DNA of 64,000 nt, from assembly GCF_021513155.1 (NCBI RefSeq), contig NZ_CP090983.1:372001-436000 (forward strand), read 5' to 3'. This document shows positions 1 to 8,682 of this stretch, one piece after another. Below the pieces are notes generated by a model, which did no database searches, was not told the DNA's origin, and saw nothing but the letters and a program-made list of their open reading frames with translations. This DNA comes from Jeotgalibaca sp. MA1X17-3 (lineage in GTDB: Bacteria; Bacillota; Bacilli; Lactobacillales; Aerococcaceae). The translations under genes were made by a program, and so were the position numbers. Every line of letters begins with the position of its first letter. Position 1 is the stretch's first letter.

Positions 1-1
1 A

Positions 2-301
2 GCAAATGCTTTACGTGAACAGAAAAAAGTGGATGAAGCTTTAGCTGCGTATCAAAAAGCGATTGATACCGACGAAAAATATTTCTACTTCCGCTACCAT
101 CTTTCAAACTATTTACGTGAACTAGGTAGACATGAACAAGCAATCCGTGAGATGGATACATTGTTAGATCAGAATCCAGGTAGATATGACTACTTATTCC
201 ATAAAGCGAATAGTTTACGAGTTTTAGGAAAAGGTGAAGAGGCTGACCATTTATTAGCAAACGCAAAAAAGAGTAACCATAAAGAAGGAGGAGCAGAATG
301 A
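2..301 (+). CDS. TPR-repeat protein, 5' end outside window
   Basis: The reading frame is open from the first complete codon at position 2, so the true start lies upstream. The visible 99 residues read as tetratricopeptide helices: a DEALAAYQKAIDTDEKY segment, then an ELGRHEQAIREMDTLLDQNP segment, both with TPR spacing, ending in a charged GGAE tail. TPR units are protein-interaction scaffolds, and no catalytic motif is visible. The stop overlaps the start of the FdrA-family gene by four bases (ATGA), so the two are probably co-transcribed and translationally coupled. The specific role is unknown; the coupling suggests it serves the same pathway as the two following genes. The GTG at 29 is only an internal codon of the larger gene. 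Confidence 0.7.
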   Translation, partial: ANALREQKKVDEALAAYQKAIDTDEKYFYFRYHLSNYLRELGRHEQAIREMDTLLDQNPGRYDYLFHKANSLRVLGKGEEADHLLANAKKSNHKEGGAE

Positions 302-1854
302 CAAAGGAAACTAGAATTAAAGAGAATACGTACTTCGATTCCGTATCATTGATGACCATTTCCACAAAAGCAAATGCTGTGGAAGGTGTAAAACAAGCCA
401 TGATTGGAATGGGAACCGACATGAACAAGGAAGTAATCCGAAATGTAGGGTTAGGTTCTCCAGAAGTTGAGGCAGCAGGGACAGGTGACTTGGTAATTGC
501 GATTGAAACAGAGTCTACTGACCAATTAGATCAAGCATTTGAAGAAATTGAAGAGTTATTCCATCGTAAGAAAAAAACAGTTGAAGAAGCCGGAGAAAAA
601 ACATACCATTCCATTGAAGGTGCTGTTGAAGTAAACGAGGAAGCTAATATTGCCGTTATTTCTGTAAATGGAATGTATGCAGCTCGCGAAGCAAGAGAAG
701 CATTAAGAAACGGATTACATGTGATGTTGTTTAGTGATAATGTTTCCGTAGAAGATGAAGTGGAATTAAAAGAAGAAGCTCATGAAAAAGGATTGTTAAT
801 GATGGGCCCAGACTGTGGAACGGCAATCATTAATAATATCGGCCTTTGTTTTGCTAACAAAGTTCGGCCTGGTAATATTGGAATTGTAGGAGCATCCGGA
901 ACAGGAAGTCAGGAATTGAGTGTTCGAATTCATGAATTTGGTTATGGAGTTTCTCAATTAATTGGAACAGGAGGACGTGACCTTAGCGAAGAAGTGGGAG
1001 GCATCATGATGATGGATGCAATCCGTGCGCTAGAAGAAGACGAAGCAACCGATGTGATTGTGTTAGTTTCTAAGCCACCTGCTAAAAAAGTTGAAGAAAA
1101 AGTATTGAAACTTGTTGGAGACCTCAGCAAACCAGTAGTTGTATTCTTCTTAGGTGGAAATGAGGAAACGATAAAAGCTTCTGGAGCTCATTATGCAAAA
1201 CGTTCGAAAGAAGCAGCTATTCAAGCAGTAGTATTAGCTGGTGCAGATGAATCTAAATTAGATAAACATGCTTTGAATTTAGAGCTAATTAAAGAAATAC
1301 AAGCAAAATTAAAACCAGAGCAAAAATATATCCGTGGATTATTCTGTGGAGGAACTCTTTGTGATGAAGCGATGTTTGCAGCGATAGAGTACTATGAAGA
1401 AGATGTTTATAGTAATATCCATCCAGATCCTACTCATCAGTTAGAAGACAACCATGTAAGTAAAGCTCATACATTTATAGACTTTGGATCGGATGAGTTT
1501 ACAAGTGGAAAACCACACCCAATGATTGATCCTTCGACTAGAATTGATCGTTTCATTCAGGAAGCAAGAGACCCTGAAGTAGGCGTAATTGCAATGGACT
1601 TTGTATTGGGATATGGATCTCATCCAGACCCAGTAGGCGTAATGATACCGGCAATTGAAGAAGCAAAAGCAATCGCAAAAGAAGATGGACGTCACTTGGA
1701 AATCTTAGGATATGTTTTAGGAACAGATGAAGATGAACAAAATCTAGCTGAGCAAATTAGTAAATTAGAAAAAGCTGACGTAACAATTTCTAGTAGTAGT
1801 CAAAATACTGGTTTACTAGCACGTGGATTTGTTCAGAAAGGGGTAAACGCATGA
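298..1854 (+). CDS. fdrA: FdrA family protein (acyl-CoA synthetase fold)
   Basis: This 518-residue protein matches the FdrA family. Its central part resembles the CoA-binding domain of succinyl-CoA synthetase alpha (GIVGASGTGSQE, then IGTGGRD), and an acidic N-terminal region precedes it. In Escherichia coli fdrA (allF) sits with ylbE and ylbF (allG, allH), and these genes have been linked to oxamate carbamoyltransferase activity in allantoin fermentation, where oxalurate yields carbamoyl phosphate and oxamate. The start overlaps the TPR stop (ATGA) and a GGAGG lies just upstream. The stop overlaps the next start by four bases, so this is a tight operon. The family assignment is firm; the reaction in this organism is inferred from gene order. 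No third (ylbF/DUF2877) subunit is seen downstream. Confidence 0.85.
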   Translation: MTKETRIKENTYFDSVSLMTISTKANAVEGVKQAMIGMGTDMNKEVIRNVGLGSPEVEAAGTGDLVIAIETESTDQLDQAFEEIEELFHRKKKTVEEAGEKTYHSIEGAVEVNEEANIAVISVNGMYAAREAREALRNGLHVMLFSDNVSVEDEVELKEEAHEKGLLMMGPDCGTAIINNIGLCFANKVRPGNIGIVGASGTGSQELSVRIHEFGYGVSQLIGTGGRDLSEEVGGIMMMDAIRALEEDEATDVIVLVSKPPAKKVEEKVLKLVGDLSKPVVVFFLGGNEETIKASGAHYAKRSKEAAIQAVVLAGADESKLDKHALNLELIKEIQAKLKPEQKYIRGLFCGGTLCDEAMFAAIEYYEEDVYSNIHPDPTHQLEDNHVSKAHTFIDFGSDEFTSGKPHPMIDPSTRIDRFIQEARDPEVGVIAMDFVLGYGSHPDPVGVMIPAIEEAKAIAKEDGRHLEILGYVLGTDEDEQNLAEQISKLEKADVTISSSSQNTGLLARGFVQKGVNA

Positions 1855-3281
1855 GTAAAATAACAGAATTGTTTCAGAGTGACGTAGATGCTGTCACAGT
1901 AGGTATTGAATTTATTAGTGAGGATATTAAAAAACAAGGAGCAAAGGCAACTCAATTAGAATGGTCTCCACCAGCCAGAGGAAATGACCATCTAATAGAG
2001 TTGTTGGATAAGTTAGACCGTCCAGGTGTACGAGAGAAAATTGAAGCAGCAAATAAAGAAGCTGTAGAACGAATTGTTCAATCTCGCCCTGTATTGGTTG
2101 GCTTTGATAAAGCTCTTGATGTGATTCCTGGAATGACAGCAACGACTATTTTACATGCAGGACCTCCTATTTCATGGGAAAATATGAGCGGACCAATGAG
2201 AGGAGCAGTTACCGGAGCAATCGTTTTTGAAGGACTTGCAAAAGACCTAGACGAAGCCGAAGAAGTTGCAGCTTCTGGAAAAGTAACATTCTCTCCTTGT
2301 CACGAACATAATACAGTAGGATCAATGGCAGGTGTAACCTCCGCTTCTATGTTTGTCCATATTGTAGAAAATAAAACCTATGGTAACGTTGCGTACACAA
2401 ACTTGAGTGAGCAACTGTCTAAGATCTTGCGCATGGGTGCTAACGACCAAACTGTAATTGATCGCTTGAACTGGATGAGAGATACATTAGGTCCAGTATT
2501 ACGTGATGCAATGAAGTTAAATGAAAAAGGAATTGATTTACGTTTGATGCTTTCTCAAGCCTTGCACATGGGTGATGAAGCTCATAACCGTAACAATGCA
2601 GGTACAACTTTATTGATACAAGCATTGACACCCTATATTGTGATGACAGATTATACGAATGAAGTTAAAAAAGAAGTATTTGATTTCGTTGCTAGTAGTG
2701 ACTATTTCTCTGGTCCTACTTGGATGGCACTATGTAAATGTGCTTTGGATGCAGCTCATGGTGTTGAGAATAGTACAGTTGTAACAACGATGTGCCGAAA
2801 TGGATACGAGTTTGGAATCCGTGTTAGTGGAATTCCTGGATTCACATGGTTCACAGGACCAGCTCAAAAAGTTATTGGACCATTGTTTGGAGGATACACA
2901 CCAGAAGATGCTGGTTTGGATATCGGAGACAGTGCTATCACAGAAACATATGGAATTGGTGGGTTTGCAATGGCAACTGCACCAGCGATTGTTCCTTTAG
3001 TAGGTGGAACAGTAGAGGAAGCGATGAACTATACGCTAGAAATGTTGGAAATTACTACAACAACCAATCCAAATGTGACCATTCCTATTCATGACTTCAT
3101 GGGGATTCCAACAGGGATTGATGTACGTAAAGTAGTTGATAAAGACCTATTGCCAATCATCAATACAGCGATTGCTCATAAAGAGGCGGGTATTGGAATG
3201 ATTGGAGCAGGAATTACTCATCCTCCTTTCGAAGCATTTGAAAAAGCATTAGAAGGTATCGTTGAAAAAATGGCTGAATAA
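1851..3281 (+). CDS. ylbE: DUF1116 family protein (YlbE-like)
   Basis: The 476-residue product matches the YlbE/DUF1116 family that accompanies FdrA in allantoin or oxamate gene clusters. Recognisable stretches are the PGMTATTILHAGPPISWENM segment and a glycine-rich C-terminal half. In E. coli the paired genes are thought to form the oxamate carbamoyltransferase with FdrA. The ATGA overlap with fdrA supports coupled synthesis of two subunits. It is the last gene of the operon: a palindromic terminator begins 13 bases after the stop, though an insertion sequence now splits it. Length is normal for the family and there is no sign of truncation. Whether two subunits suffice, or the third is encoded upstream of the window, cannot be told here. 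Confidence 0.82.
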   Translation: MSKITELFQSDVDAVTVGIEFISEDIKKQGAKATQLEWSPPARGNDHLIELLDKLDRPGVREKIEAANKEAVERIVQSRPVLVGFDKALDVIPGMTATTILHAGPPISWENMSGPMRGAVTGAIVFEGLAKDLDEAEEVAASGKVTFSPCHEHNTVGSMAGVTSASMFVHIVENKTYGNVAYTNLSEQLSKILRMGANDQTVIDRLNWMRDTLGPVLRDAMKLNEKGIDLRLMLSQALHMGDEAHNRNNAGTTLLIQALTPYIVMTDYTNEVKKEVFDFVASSDYFSGPTWMALCKCALDAAHGVENSTVVTTMCRNGYEFGIRVSGIPGFTWFTGPAQKVIGPLFGGYTPEDAGLDIGDSAITETYGIGGFAMATAPAIVPLVGGTVEEAMNYTLEMLEITTTTNPNVTIPIHDFMGIPTGIDVRKVVDKDLLPIINTAIAHKEAGIGMIGAGITHPPFEAFEKALEGIVEKMAE

Positions 3282-3321
3282 TCAATATTAAATAAAAAGA
3301 GAAACCAAATTGTGAATCCCT

Positions 3322-3375
3322 ACCCGAAAACTAGACACTCAAAAAAAGAGTGTTCTCGTTTTCGGGTTATTTTTT
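3322..3375 (+). terminator. Terminator hairpin inside the IS left end
   Basis: ACCCGAAAAC at 3322-3331 pairs with GTTTTCGGGT at 3358-3367, and an inner ACACTC/GAGTGT stem continues the hairpin; a T-rich run follows. It lies between the left inverted repeat and the transposase start. It should block transcription entering from outside, a known way for insertion sequences to limit transposase expression. It also partly restores termination for the fdrA operon. Confidence 0.7.
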
Positions 3376-3428
3376 ATCTGTTTTTTCGTTATACTCTAAT
3401 GGAACAGTTTGGAATCGGAGGTCACCAC

Positions 3429-4766
3429 ATGAGCAAAAAAATATATACGGAACAAGAAATTGAAATACTGGAGAGAAATCTAAATATAAAAAGTGTTTCT
3501 TCTAAAAGTATTACCTACTCATCAGCATTCAAAATCAAAGCCATAGAACAAAGTAAAACGGGCATGACCTCAACGGTCATTTTTGAAGAGGCGGGGCTTC
3601 CAGCATCGCTAATCGGGGAGGGAAAGGCTCATCAGTCGTTGGGACGTTGGAAGAAAAGCATGGCGAAGCAAGGTCAGGATGGCTTTCTTCAAGAGACGCG
3701 TGGTAAGGGGCCGGGGCCAATCGGGAGCCAAGGGGTATCCCTGGAAGATAAATTAGCAAAAGCTAACGCTCGCATCGCCTATCTTGAAGGAAACCTCACA
3801 CTAGTAAAAAAATTAGAGCTTCACGAAAGGAGCGTGAAAAACGGGACAAAGGCCGTCCTAAAGACCAATGAGCGGTATACACTGATCAATCACATCATTC
3901 GTGAGTATCAACTCAAAAACATGGTGAAACATCTTTGCGAAATTGCCGAAGTCAGTCGGAGTGGATATTACTATTGGCTAAAAACTGAAGTAAATCGCAT
4001 GGAGAAGTACGAAAACGATTGGGCTGACTACAAACTACTTTATCACGTATTTCTTGATAAGAAAAAATGCGGAATCGAAGAGATTAAAATGACTCTGGAA
4101 AATGAGTATAACCTGGTAATGAATCACAAGAAAATCCGGAGGATTCTACGCATGAACGGCATTATTTCTCCAATCAGAAAAGCAAAACCTTACCGAAAAA
4201 TCATGAAAGCTACGCAGGAGCACAAAACCAAGAAAAACTTGGTGAATCGGCATTTTGACTGCGGAACTCCATATAAAGTGCTCCTGACAGATATCACCTA
4301 TCTTCCATACGGGAACGGTCAAACAGCCTATCTTTCCGCTGTCAAAGACGGTGCAACGGGAGAAATCGTTGCCCATCACTTTTCTACAAGCTTGAAAATG
4401 GGGTTGGTATATCAGACGTTGGAAAAACTGCCCAAAGTGATCCAACAAGATATTCTAGAAACAGAACGATACTTTCACTCGGACCAAGGTGTCCATTATA
4501 CACACCCAACCTTTCAGAAAAAGGTTGAAGAAATGGGCTTGACGCAGTCCATGTCCCGGAGGGGCAACTGCTGGGATAACGCTCCTATGGAATCCTTTTT
4601 TGGTCATATGAAGGATATCGTCCTATCTGAAAAACAAGAGACACTTCAGGACCTGTGGTATGCCGTAGAAGAATATATTGAATTTTACAATCATCGCCGC
4701 TACCAAAAAAAATTAAAGAAGATGACCCCGATTGCTTATCGAGACCATCTTCTATGGGCAGTATGA
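3429..4766 (+). CDS. IS3-family transposase, single-frame
   Basis: The 445-residue protein has an N-terminal helix-turn-helix region, a short coiled-coil around LEDKLAKANARIAYLEGNL, an HTH_21-like segment (VSRSGYYYWL) and a C-terminal rve/DDE integrase domain. The catalytic residues are visible: Asp in LLTDITYLPYG, Asp in FHSDQGVHYTHP and Glu in GNCWDNAPMESFFGHMK. IS3 transposases usually come from two overlapping frames joined by -1 frameshifting; here both parts are in one frame. The start at 3429 is chosen because GGAGG lies about seven bases upstream; the frame is open back to 3312 but those extra codons overlap the inverted repeat and the terminator hairpin. Confidence 0.93.
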   Translation: MSKKIYTEQEIEILERNLNIKSVSSKSITYSSAFKIKAIEQSKTGMTSTVIFEEAGLPASLIGEGKAHQSLGRWKKSMAKQGQDGFLQETRGKGPGPIGSQGVSLEDKLAKANARIAYLEGNLTLVKKLELHERSVKNGTKAVLKTNERYTLINHIIREYQLKNMVKHLCEIAEVSRSGYYYWLKTEVNRMEKYENDWADYKLLYHVFLDKKKCGIEEIKMTLENEYNLVMNHKKIRRILRMNGIISPIRKAKPYRKIMKATQEHKTKKNLVNRHFDCGTPYKVLLTDITYLPYGNGQTAYLSAVKDGATGEIVAHHFSTSLKMGLVYQTLEKLPKVIQQDILETERYFHSDQGVHYTHPTFQKKVEEMGLTQSMSRRGNCWDNAPMESFFGHMKDIVLSEKQETLQDLWYAVEEYIEFYNHRRYQKKLKKMTPIAYRDHLLWAV

Positions 4767-4828
4767 ACCTGTTTTTTTAGGTGTCTAGTTTAGAGGTAGG
4801 GATTCATTTTATATTTGGTTTCTCTTTT

Positions 4829-5611
4829 TTAATGTACTTCGTTCCATTCTTTCAGAAGCCAAGTTGCTTGATTACAGATACTATCTTCTTGGTCATTTAA
4901 AAAGACATCGAAAACTTCTTGCGTATTTTCAGGTAAAAAAAGACGATAGTAGAGAATTTGCATCTCTAAGGCATCAATTGTAGCTTGACGAATTCCACTA
5001 TCAGAATGTTTAGAAAAATAGAGTAACCAGGAAAAGTACCACTTTTTATCTGTACAATCTTCTAAATGCATCCACAAGCCATTTAGCATAACAGGGTCTG
5101 TCGTCAACAAAAGGGCATGTTCTGCTTCAATAGTCGTTAATTTCCCTTCAAGAGGAAGAAGGATCTCCCCAGGTTCCAGATGATTTATAAAGGTTTCAAA
5201 ATTAGGAGCAACCGTTTGCCAATTACCCGTTTCAAGGTCGATATAACGGATTGCAGGTTCTTTTTTATCGGAACACTGTGAATAGTCAAAGGCAAATAAT
5301 TGTTCTTCGTGAGCACTGAAAATAACTAAGTAATCAGGAAGTGTTTCACGAGAAGGGATATTTTGTTGGGAAAGAATACTAGGGGTAGGTTGGTTATGAA
5401 TTCCCCAAATATAATGGATATGAGCATAATCGAGGCCATCTGAAGTTGGCTCTTCTGTTTGTACTTGAACGTACTGCGTATACCCTCCATTTTGTTTTTC
5501 TAACAACTTTAAATAAGAAACAGGTAAATCTAGTGTAGAAAGAGAAGAAGTTAAAGGGAGTTCACCTGTAACAACAGGAGGAATTGGAGATTTTCCTTTT
5601 AAAAAACACAT
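4829..5611 (-). CDS. SMI1/KNR4 (SUKH) family protein
   Basis: The 260-residue product has a SUKH-superfamily core in its first 160 residues: the LPVSYLKLLEKQNGGY segment, a following WG motif, then LPDYLVIFSAHEEQLFAFDYS and a PNFETFINHL helix. The C-terminal 100 residues are helical and may be HEAT-like. SUKH proteins are often immunity proteins against polymorphic toxins or regulators of wall synthesis; no toxin gene lies beside this one, so its role is open. The start at 5611 is chosen because GGAGG sits eight bases upstream; two ATG codons further upstream are in or before that site. The gene converges on the fdrA operon and its stop lies in the T-tract of the split terminator. Confidence 0.75.
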   Translation of the reverse strand: MCFLKGKSPIPPVVTGELPLTSSLSTLDLPVSYLKLLEKQNGGYTQYVQVQTEEPTSDGLDYAHIHYIWGIHNQPTPSILSQQNIPSRETLPDYLVIFSAHEEQLFAFDYSQCSDKKEPAIRYIDLETGNWQTVAPNFETFINHLEPGEILLPLEGKLTTIEAEHALLLTTDPVMLNGLWMHLEDCTDKKWYFSWLLYFSKHSDSGIRQATIDALEMQILYYRLFLPENTQEVFDVFLNDQEDSICNQATWLLKEWNEVH

Positions 5612-5778
5612 GTGATCATCCTCCATTATCATGATGATTTTCTTTTGTTTATCCTACCATGGAAACGATTAGGGAGCAAAAGGTTATGTTTTACTAACAA
5701 TTTCGACAAAAGCTTCTTAATCTTCTATAATAAAGACAGAGGTACATACAAAATGATTTTAAGAATGGAGTGGAACAA

Positions 5779-6339
5779 GTGGGCTGGTTTATAGGAATCG
5801 TTATTGTCGTTGTAATCGTAATAGGAGCAGCATGGGTAAGTCTTTATAATCATTTAGTTCGTAATCGTTTATGGGTTACTGAAGCATGGAGTCAAATTGA
5901 CGTCCAATTGAAACGTCGAAATGATTTAATTCCTAATTTATTAGAAACCGTAAAAGGATATGCTATACACGAACAAAGTACATTGACAAAAGTTACGGAA
6001 CTTCGTAAGTTGGTTTCAGAAGTAGGAGATTCGAATCCGGAAAAGAAGATGGAACTATCCAATCAATTATCTAATCAACTGAGAAGTGTTTTTGCGATAG
6101 CAGAATCATACCCTGATTTAAAAGCGAATGAAAATTTTTTAAGACTTCAAACCGAACTATCTGAAACAGAAGACAAAATTGCTTATTCTCGCCAATTGTA
6201 TAATTCCAGTGTCACTCAGTATAATATTAAATTATCAACGTTCCCTAGCATCATAGTAGCAAAAGCTCATCATTTTCTCCCTGAAGTTGTTTTGGATACT
6301 CCTGAAACGGAGAGAGCAGTTCCTGAAGTACGCTTTTAA
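5779..6339 (+). CDS. LemA family membrane protein
   Basis: The protein of about 186 residues matches LemA: an N-terminal membrane helix (GWFIGIVIVVVIVIGAAWVS), then the signature helix with AWSQIDVQLKRRNDLIPNLL and a long coiled-coil-rich region, ending near a conserved hydrophobic segment with FPSIIVAKAHHFLP. LemA proteins are anchored with a short outer N-terminus, and their function is poorly defined. The GTG at 5779 is preferred because GGAG lies eight bases upstream; a GTG at 5770 would add three residues. The usual partner htpX is not adjacent. Confidence 0.85.
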   Translation: MGWFIGIVIVVVIVIGAAWVSLYNHLVRNRLWVTEAWSQIDVQLKRRNDLIPNLLETVKGYAIHEQSTLTKVTELRKLVSEVGDSNPEKKMELSNQLSNQLRSVFAIAESYPDLKANENFLRLQTELSETEDKIAYSRQLYNSSVTQYNIKLSTFPSIIVAKAHHFLPEVVLDTPETERAVPEVRF

Positions 6340-6349
6340 GCGACAAAAT

Positions 6350-6365
6350 AGGTGTCTAGTCTAGT
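6350..6365. repeat. Short match to the IS right end
   Basis: TAGGTGTCTAGTCTAG here matches the inner right end of the IS3 element (near 4779-4794) at 15 of 16 bases; similarity stops on both sides. It lies in the otherwise empty 6340-6572 gap. It may be a trace of an older insertion or chance. Confidence 0.25.
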
Positions 6366-6572
6366 CTTATGAAATTTTTAAAGTAATTCTATGGGATTAT
6401 TAGATAAAAAGTTATATTATTGTAATAATATTAACATGTGTTTGATATCTAATTTTTCAATTAGAGTAGTACACTAAAGAAACGAGAAAACGAAAATGAC
6501 TGTATTTTGATTGGTACGAATTTGTAAAAGCTAGTACGCAGTGATTTAGTATGGAGAATGGGAGGATATGTA

Positions 6573-7322
6573 GTGCCAGAACAAATGATTTACATACACT
6601 ATGACACAGTGGGAAATAATGTGTTGAGTAAAGGAATAACCAACCAAAATAGTAAAAACCTCTTAAAAAGGACTCCTAATAATTTGCTTTTAATTAAAGG
6701 AGGAGAGTCTGTAGGGACGTATGATAACCATACTGGCTTTCCTATTATTAAAGGACAAGAAGAAGTAAAGAAGTTCCTGGATACGGGTATTGGAAATCCT
6801 TCTCAACTAGGTGCATGGATTGATTTTTCCAGCATAGACATGTTGCATCAACTAACCTCTGTTGAAATATCGGAAATTTTATATATTGCACATGCACATA
6901 ATTACCTATATTCTCCTTTCTATTATAAGTTACAAAATAACTATATTTATCTCTCTCTCCCTAATGACTTTACAAAAGTATACTATCGGTACTTGGAGGA
7001 ATTTTTGGAACAATTTTCCGACTCCATCACACAAAGAATGCAGAAAAAAGTAAATGAAAAAAAGCGTTTTTTTCAAAAAGAACAGATCATTCGATCTTTT
7101 CCCATTGAAAAAGCAGCGCAATTTGTTCCTGCTTTTCGAGAAGGAGTTTGTTTTTCATTTCGACAAATGAAAATGGAGAATCAAACATATCAGGTTCCGC
7201 TATTTTTAACGGAAGATAAGCTATCTAGTATTAATCAGTTATTTGATGAAAAAGAATCGTTAGGGATGCTAATCTATGATGCAAATCAGGATAAGTGGGA
7301 TTTAAAATACGAAATAGAGTAG
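6573..7322 (+). CDS. Hypothetical protein, 249 aa
   Basis: I do not recognise this family. The product is soluble, with no signal peptide or membrane helix, rich in Tyr and Phe, and has a lysine-rich helical stretch in the middle (QKKVNEKKRFFQKEQ). The GTG at 6573 is preferred because AGGAGG ends seven bases upstream; the ATG at 6558 lies before that site. A clear terminator follows the stop, and the upstream 230 bases have no gene, so it is probably monocistronic. Confidence 0.65.
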   Translation: MPEQMIYIHYDTVGNNVLSKGITNQNSKNLLKRTPNNLLLIKGGESVGTYDNHTGFPIIKGQEEVKKFLDTGIGNPSQLGAWIDFSSIDMLHQLTSVEISEILYIAHAHNYLYSPFYYKLQNNYIYLSLPNDFTKVYYRYLEEFLEQFSDSITQRMQKKVNEKKRFFQKEQIIRSFPIEKAAQFVPAFREGVCFSFRQMKMENQTYQVPLFLTEDKLSSINQLFDEKESLGMLIYDANQDKWDLKYEIE

Positions 7323-7356
7323 AGTCATGCAAAAAAAGGATGCTTGACTCTTTTTT
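7320..7356 (+). terminator. Rho-independent terminator
   Basis: AGAGTCA pairs with TGACTCT, followed by six T residues, directly after the hypothetical gene and 90 bases before ddl. Confidence 0.8.
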
Positions 7357-7446
7357 CGTATGTAATGCTTATTCGGTATATGGTACAATTACCTAGTAAA
7401 TTAACTCAATGGATATTAAGTTTAAAACTAAGGAGAAAATAATCGT

Positions 7447-8532
7447 ATGAAGGTTTTTTTGATTTATGGAGGAAAAAGTGCAGAACATGATGTTTCAATC
7501 TTGACTGCTCACTCTATCGTAAAAGAAATTTATTATAACTACTATGATGTCGTCCCTGTTTATATTACTAGAGAAGGAGTATGGCTTCAGGGAGAAACTC
7601 TCTTTGCACCAACGACTCATTCAGAATCATTGCGCTTAACGGAAGGTGATGCAAAATCAATAGCTCAGACAGAAGCGGAAGTTTCTTATGGTATAAGAAT
7701 AACACCAGCAGATATTAAGTCTGAGGATGCGGTTATTTTCCCTGTTCTACATGGTCCAAATGGTGAAGATGGGACTGTTCAAGGTTTGTTTGAAGTCTTA
7801 GACATGCCGTATGTAGGATGTGGAGTATTGGCAAGTGCTACCGGAATGGATAAGATTATCAGTAAGCAATTATTTCAGCAAGTAGGCCTTCCTCAAGTAC
7901 CCTACGTTCCAGTTTTTTTATATGATTGGAAGAATAATCAAGAAATAACCTTCCTTCGTTGCGAAGGTTCACTCATCTATCCGATGTTTGTAAAACCAGC
8001 CAATATGGGCTCTAGTGTAGGGATTTCCCAAGCGAATAATCGAGAAGAGTTAATTGATGCGATTGATAAAGCGTTCCAATATGATCGAAGAGTAGTAGTA
8101 GAACAAGGCGTGGAAGCTCGCGAAATTGAAATCTCAATTTTAGGAAACACAGACATTCATGTTTCTGTTCCTGGTGAAGTTGTAAAAAATAAAGAGTTTT
8201 ACGACTATGATGAAAAGTACAATAATGGCGGAGTAGAATTGCAAATTCCGGCAGAACTTCCTGAAGAATTAATTGAAAAATTACAAAAATATGCAATGGA
8301 AGCATTCCGTACTATTGATGGCAGTGGCTTAAGTCGTTGTGACTTCTTTGTAACGAGTGGAAACGAAATTTATCTAAATGAAATAAATACTTTACCTGGA
8401 TTCACTAAATTCTCTATGTACCCTCTTCTTTGGGAACAGACAGGTTTAAAATATAGTGATTTAGTAGAAGAGTTAATTCAGTTAGCTCTAAAACGTTATT
8501 CAGAAAAAGTAGATTACGTAGAAATTAATTAA
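7447..8532 (+). CDS. ddl: D-alanine--D-alanine ligase
   Basis: This 361-residue ATP-grasp enzyme joins two D-alanines for the peptidoglycan stem peptide. Visible signatures are the N-terminal IYGGKSAEHDVSI, HGPNGEDGTVQG, the ATP-grasp FVKPANMGSSVGIS segment and the C-terminal EINTLPGFTKFSMYP. The omega loop reads EFYDYDEKY, with Tyr at the specificity position, typical of D-Ala-D-Ala ligases and not of the Phe-type D-Ala-D-lactate enzymes of intrinsically vancomycin-resistant lactobacilli. It is followed by a terminator and then murF, which attaches the dipeptide product. The pairing ddl-murF is common in Enterococcaceae and relatives. Start and length fit the family. Confidence 0.97.
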   Translation: MKVFLIYGGKSAEHDVSILTAHSIVKEIYYNYYDVVPVYITREGVWLQGETLFAPTTHSESLRLTEGDAKSIAQTEAEVSYGIRITPADIKSEDAVIFPVLHGPNGEDGTVQGLFEVLDMPYVGCGVLASATGMDKIISKQLFQQVGLPQVPYVPVFLYDWKNNQEITFLRCEGSLIYPMFVKPANMGSSVGISQANNREELIDAIDKAFQYDRRVVVEQGVEAREIEISILGNTDIHVSVPGEVVKNKEFYDYDEKYNNGGVELQIPAELPEELIEKLQKYAMEAFRTIDGSGLSRCDFFVTSGNEIYLNEINTLPGFTKFSMYPLLWEQTGLKYSDLVEELIQLALKRYSEKVDYVEIN

Positions 8533-8577
8533 GTTCGTTTATACGTTTATTAAAAAATTCCCAAACTGAAGGAAACC

Positions 8578-8646
8578 AGCCGTCCATTGTTTTGAACAGA
8601 CAACATTTTATTCTGCCTGTTTTTAAACCAGTTGACGGCTTTTTCT
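8578..8646 (+). terminator. Terminator between ddl and murF
   Basis: AGCCGTC and GACGGCT form the outer stem of a long hairpin with a second imperfect stem inside, followed by TTTTT. Confidence 0.6.
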
Positions 8647-8682
8647 ATGGATTCTAAGTAAGAAGATGAGAGAGGTACCTGT

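Larger units (their letters stand above)
3313..4806 (+). mobile_element. IS3-family insertion sequence
   Basis: The element is about 1494 bp and begins TGAATCCCTACC and ends GGTAGGGATTCA. The imperfect inverted repeat continues inward for roughly 28 bases through an AAACTAGACAC block shared by both ends. It carries one transposase gene reading away from the left end. No perfect 3-4 bp target duplication is evident (TTG on the left, TTT on the right), so the exact boundaries may be off by one or two bases. The single intact transposase and matching ends suggest a recent, possibly active copy. The inverted repeats and DDE enzyme place it in the IS3 family; I cannot name the ISfinder entry. Confidence 0.88.
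3294..4829. terminator. Bidirectional terminator split by an IS
   Basis: Bases 3294-3310 (AAAAAGAGAAACCAAAT) and 4813-4829 are exact 17-base reverse complements, with A-tract and T-tract on the outer sides. This is the form of a shared terminator for the converging ylbE and SMI1/KNR4 genes. The IS3 element at 3313-4806 lies exactly where the loop was, so the hairpin arms are now 1.5 kb apart. Confidence 0.8.

Noticed and set aside
3312..3428. Upstream extension of the transposase frame
   Set aside because: These codons lie in the inverted repeat and terminator hairpin; the GGAGG-preceded ATG at 3429 is the better start.
5612..5794. 60-residue frame upstream of lemA
   Set aside because: Overlaps the promoter region of lemA and the ribosome binding site of the divergent gene; no family resemblance.
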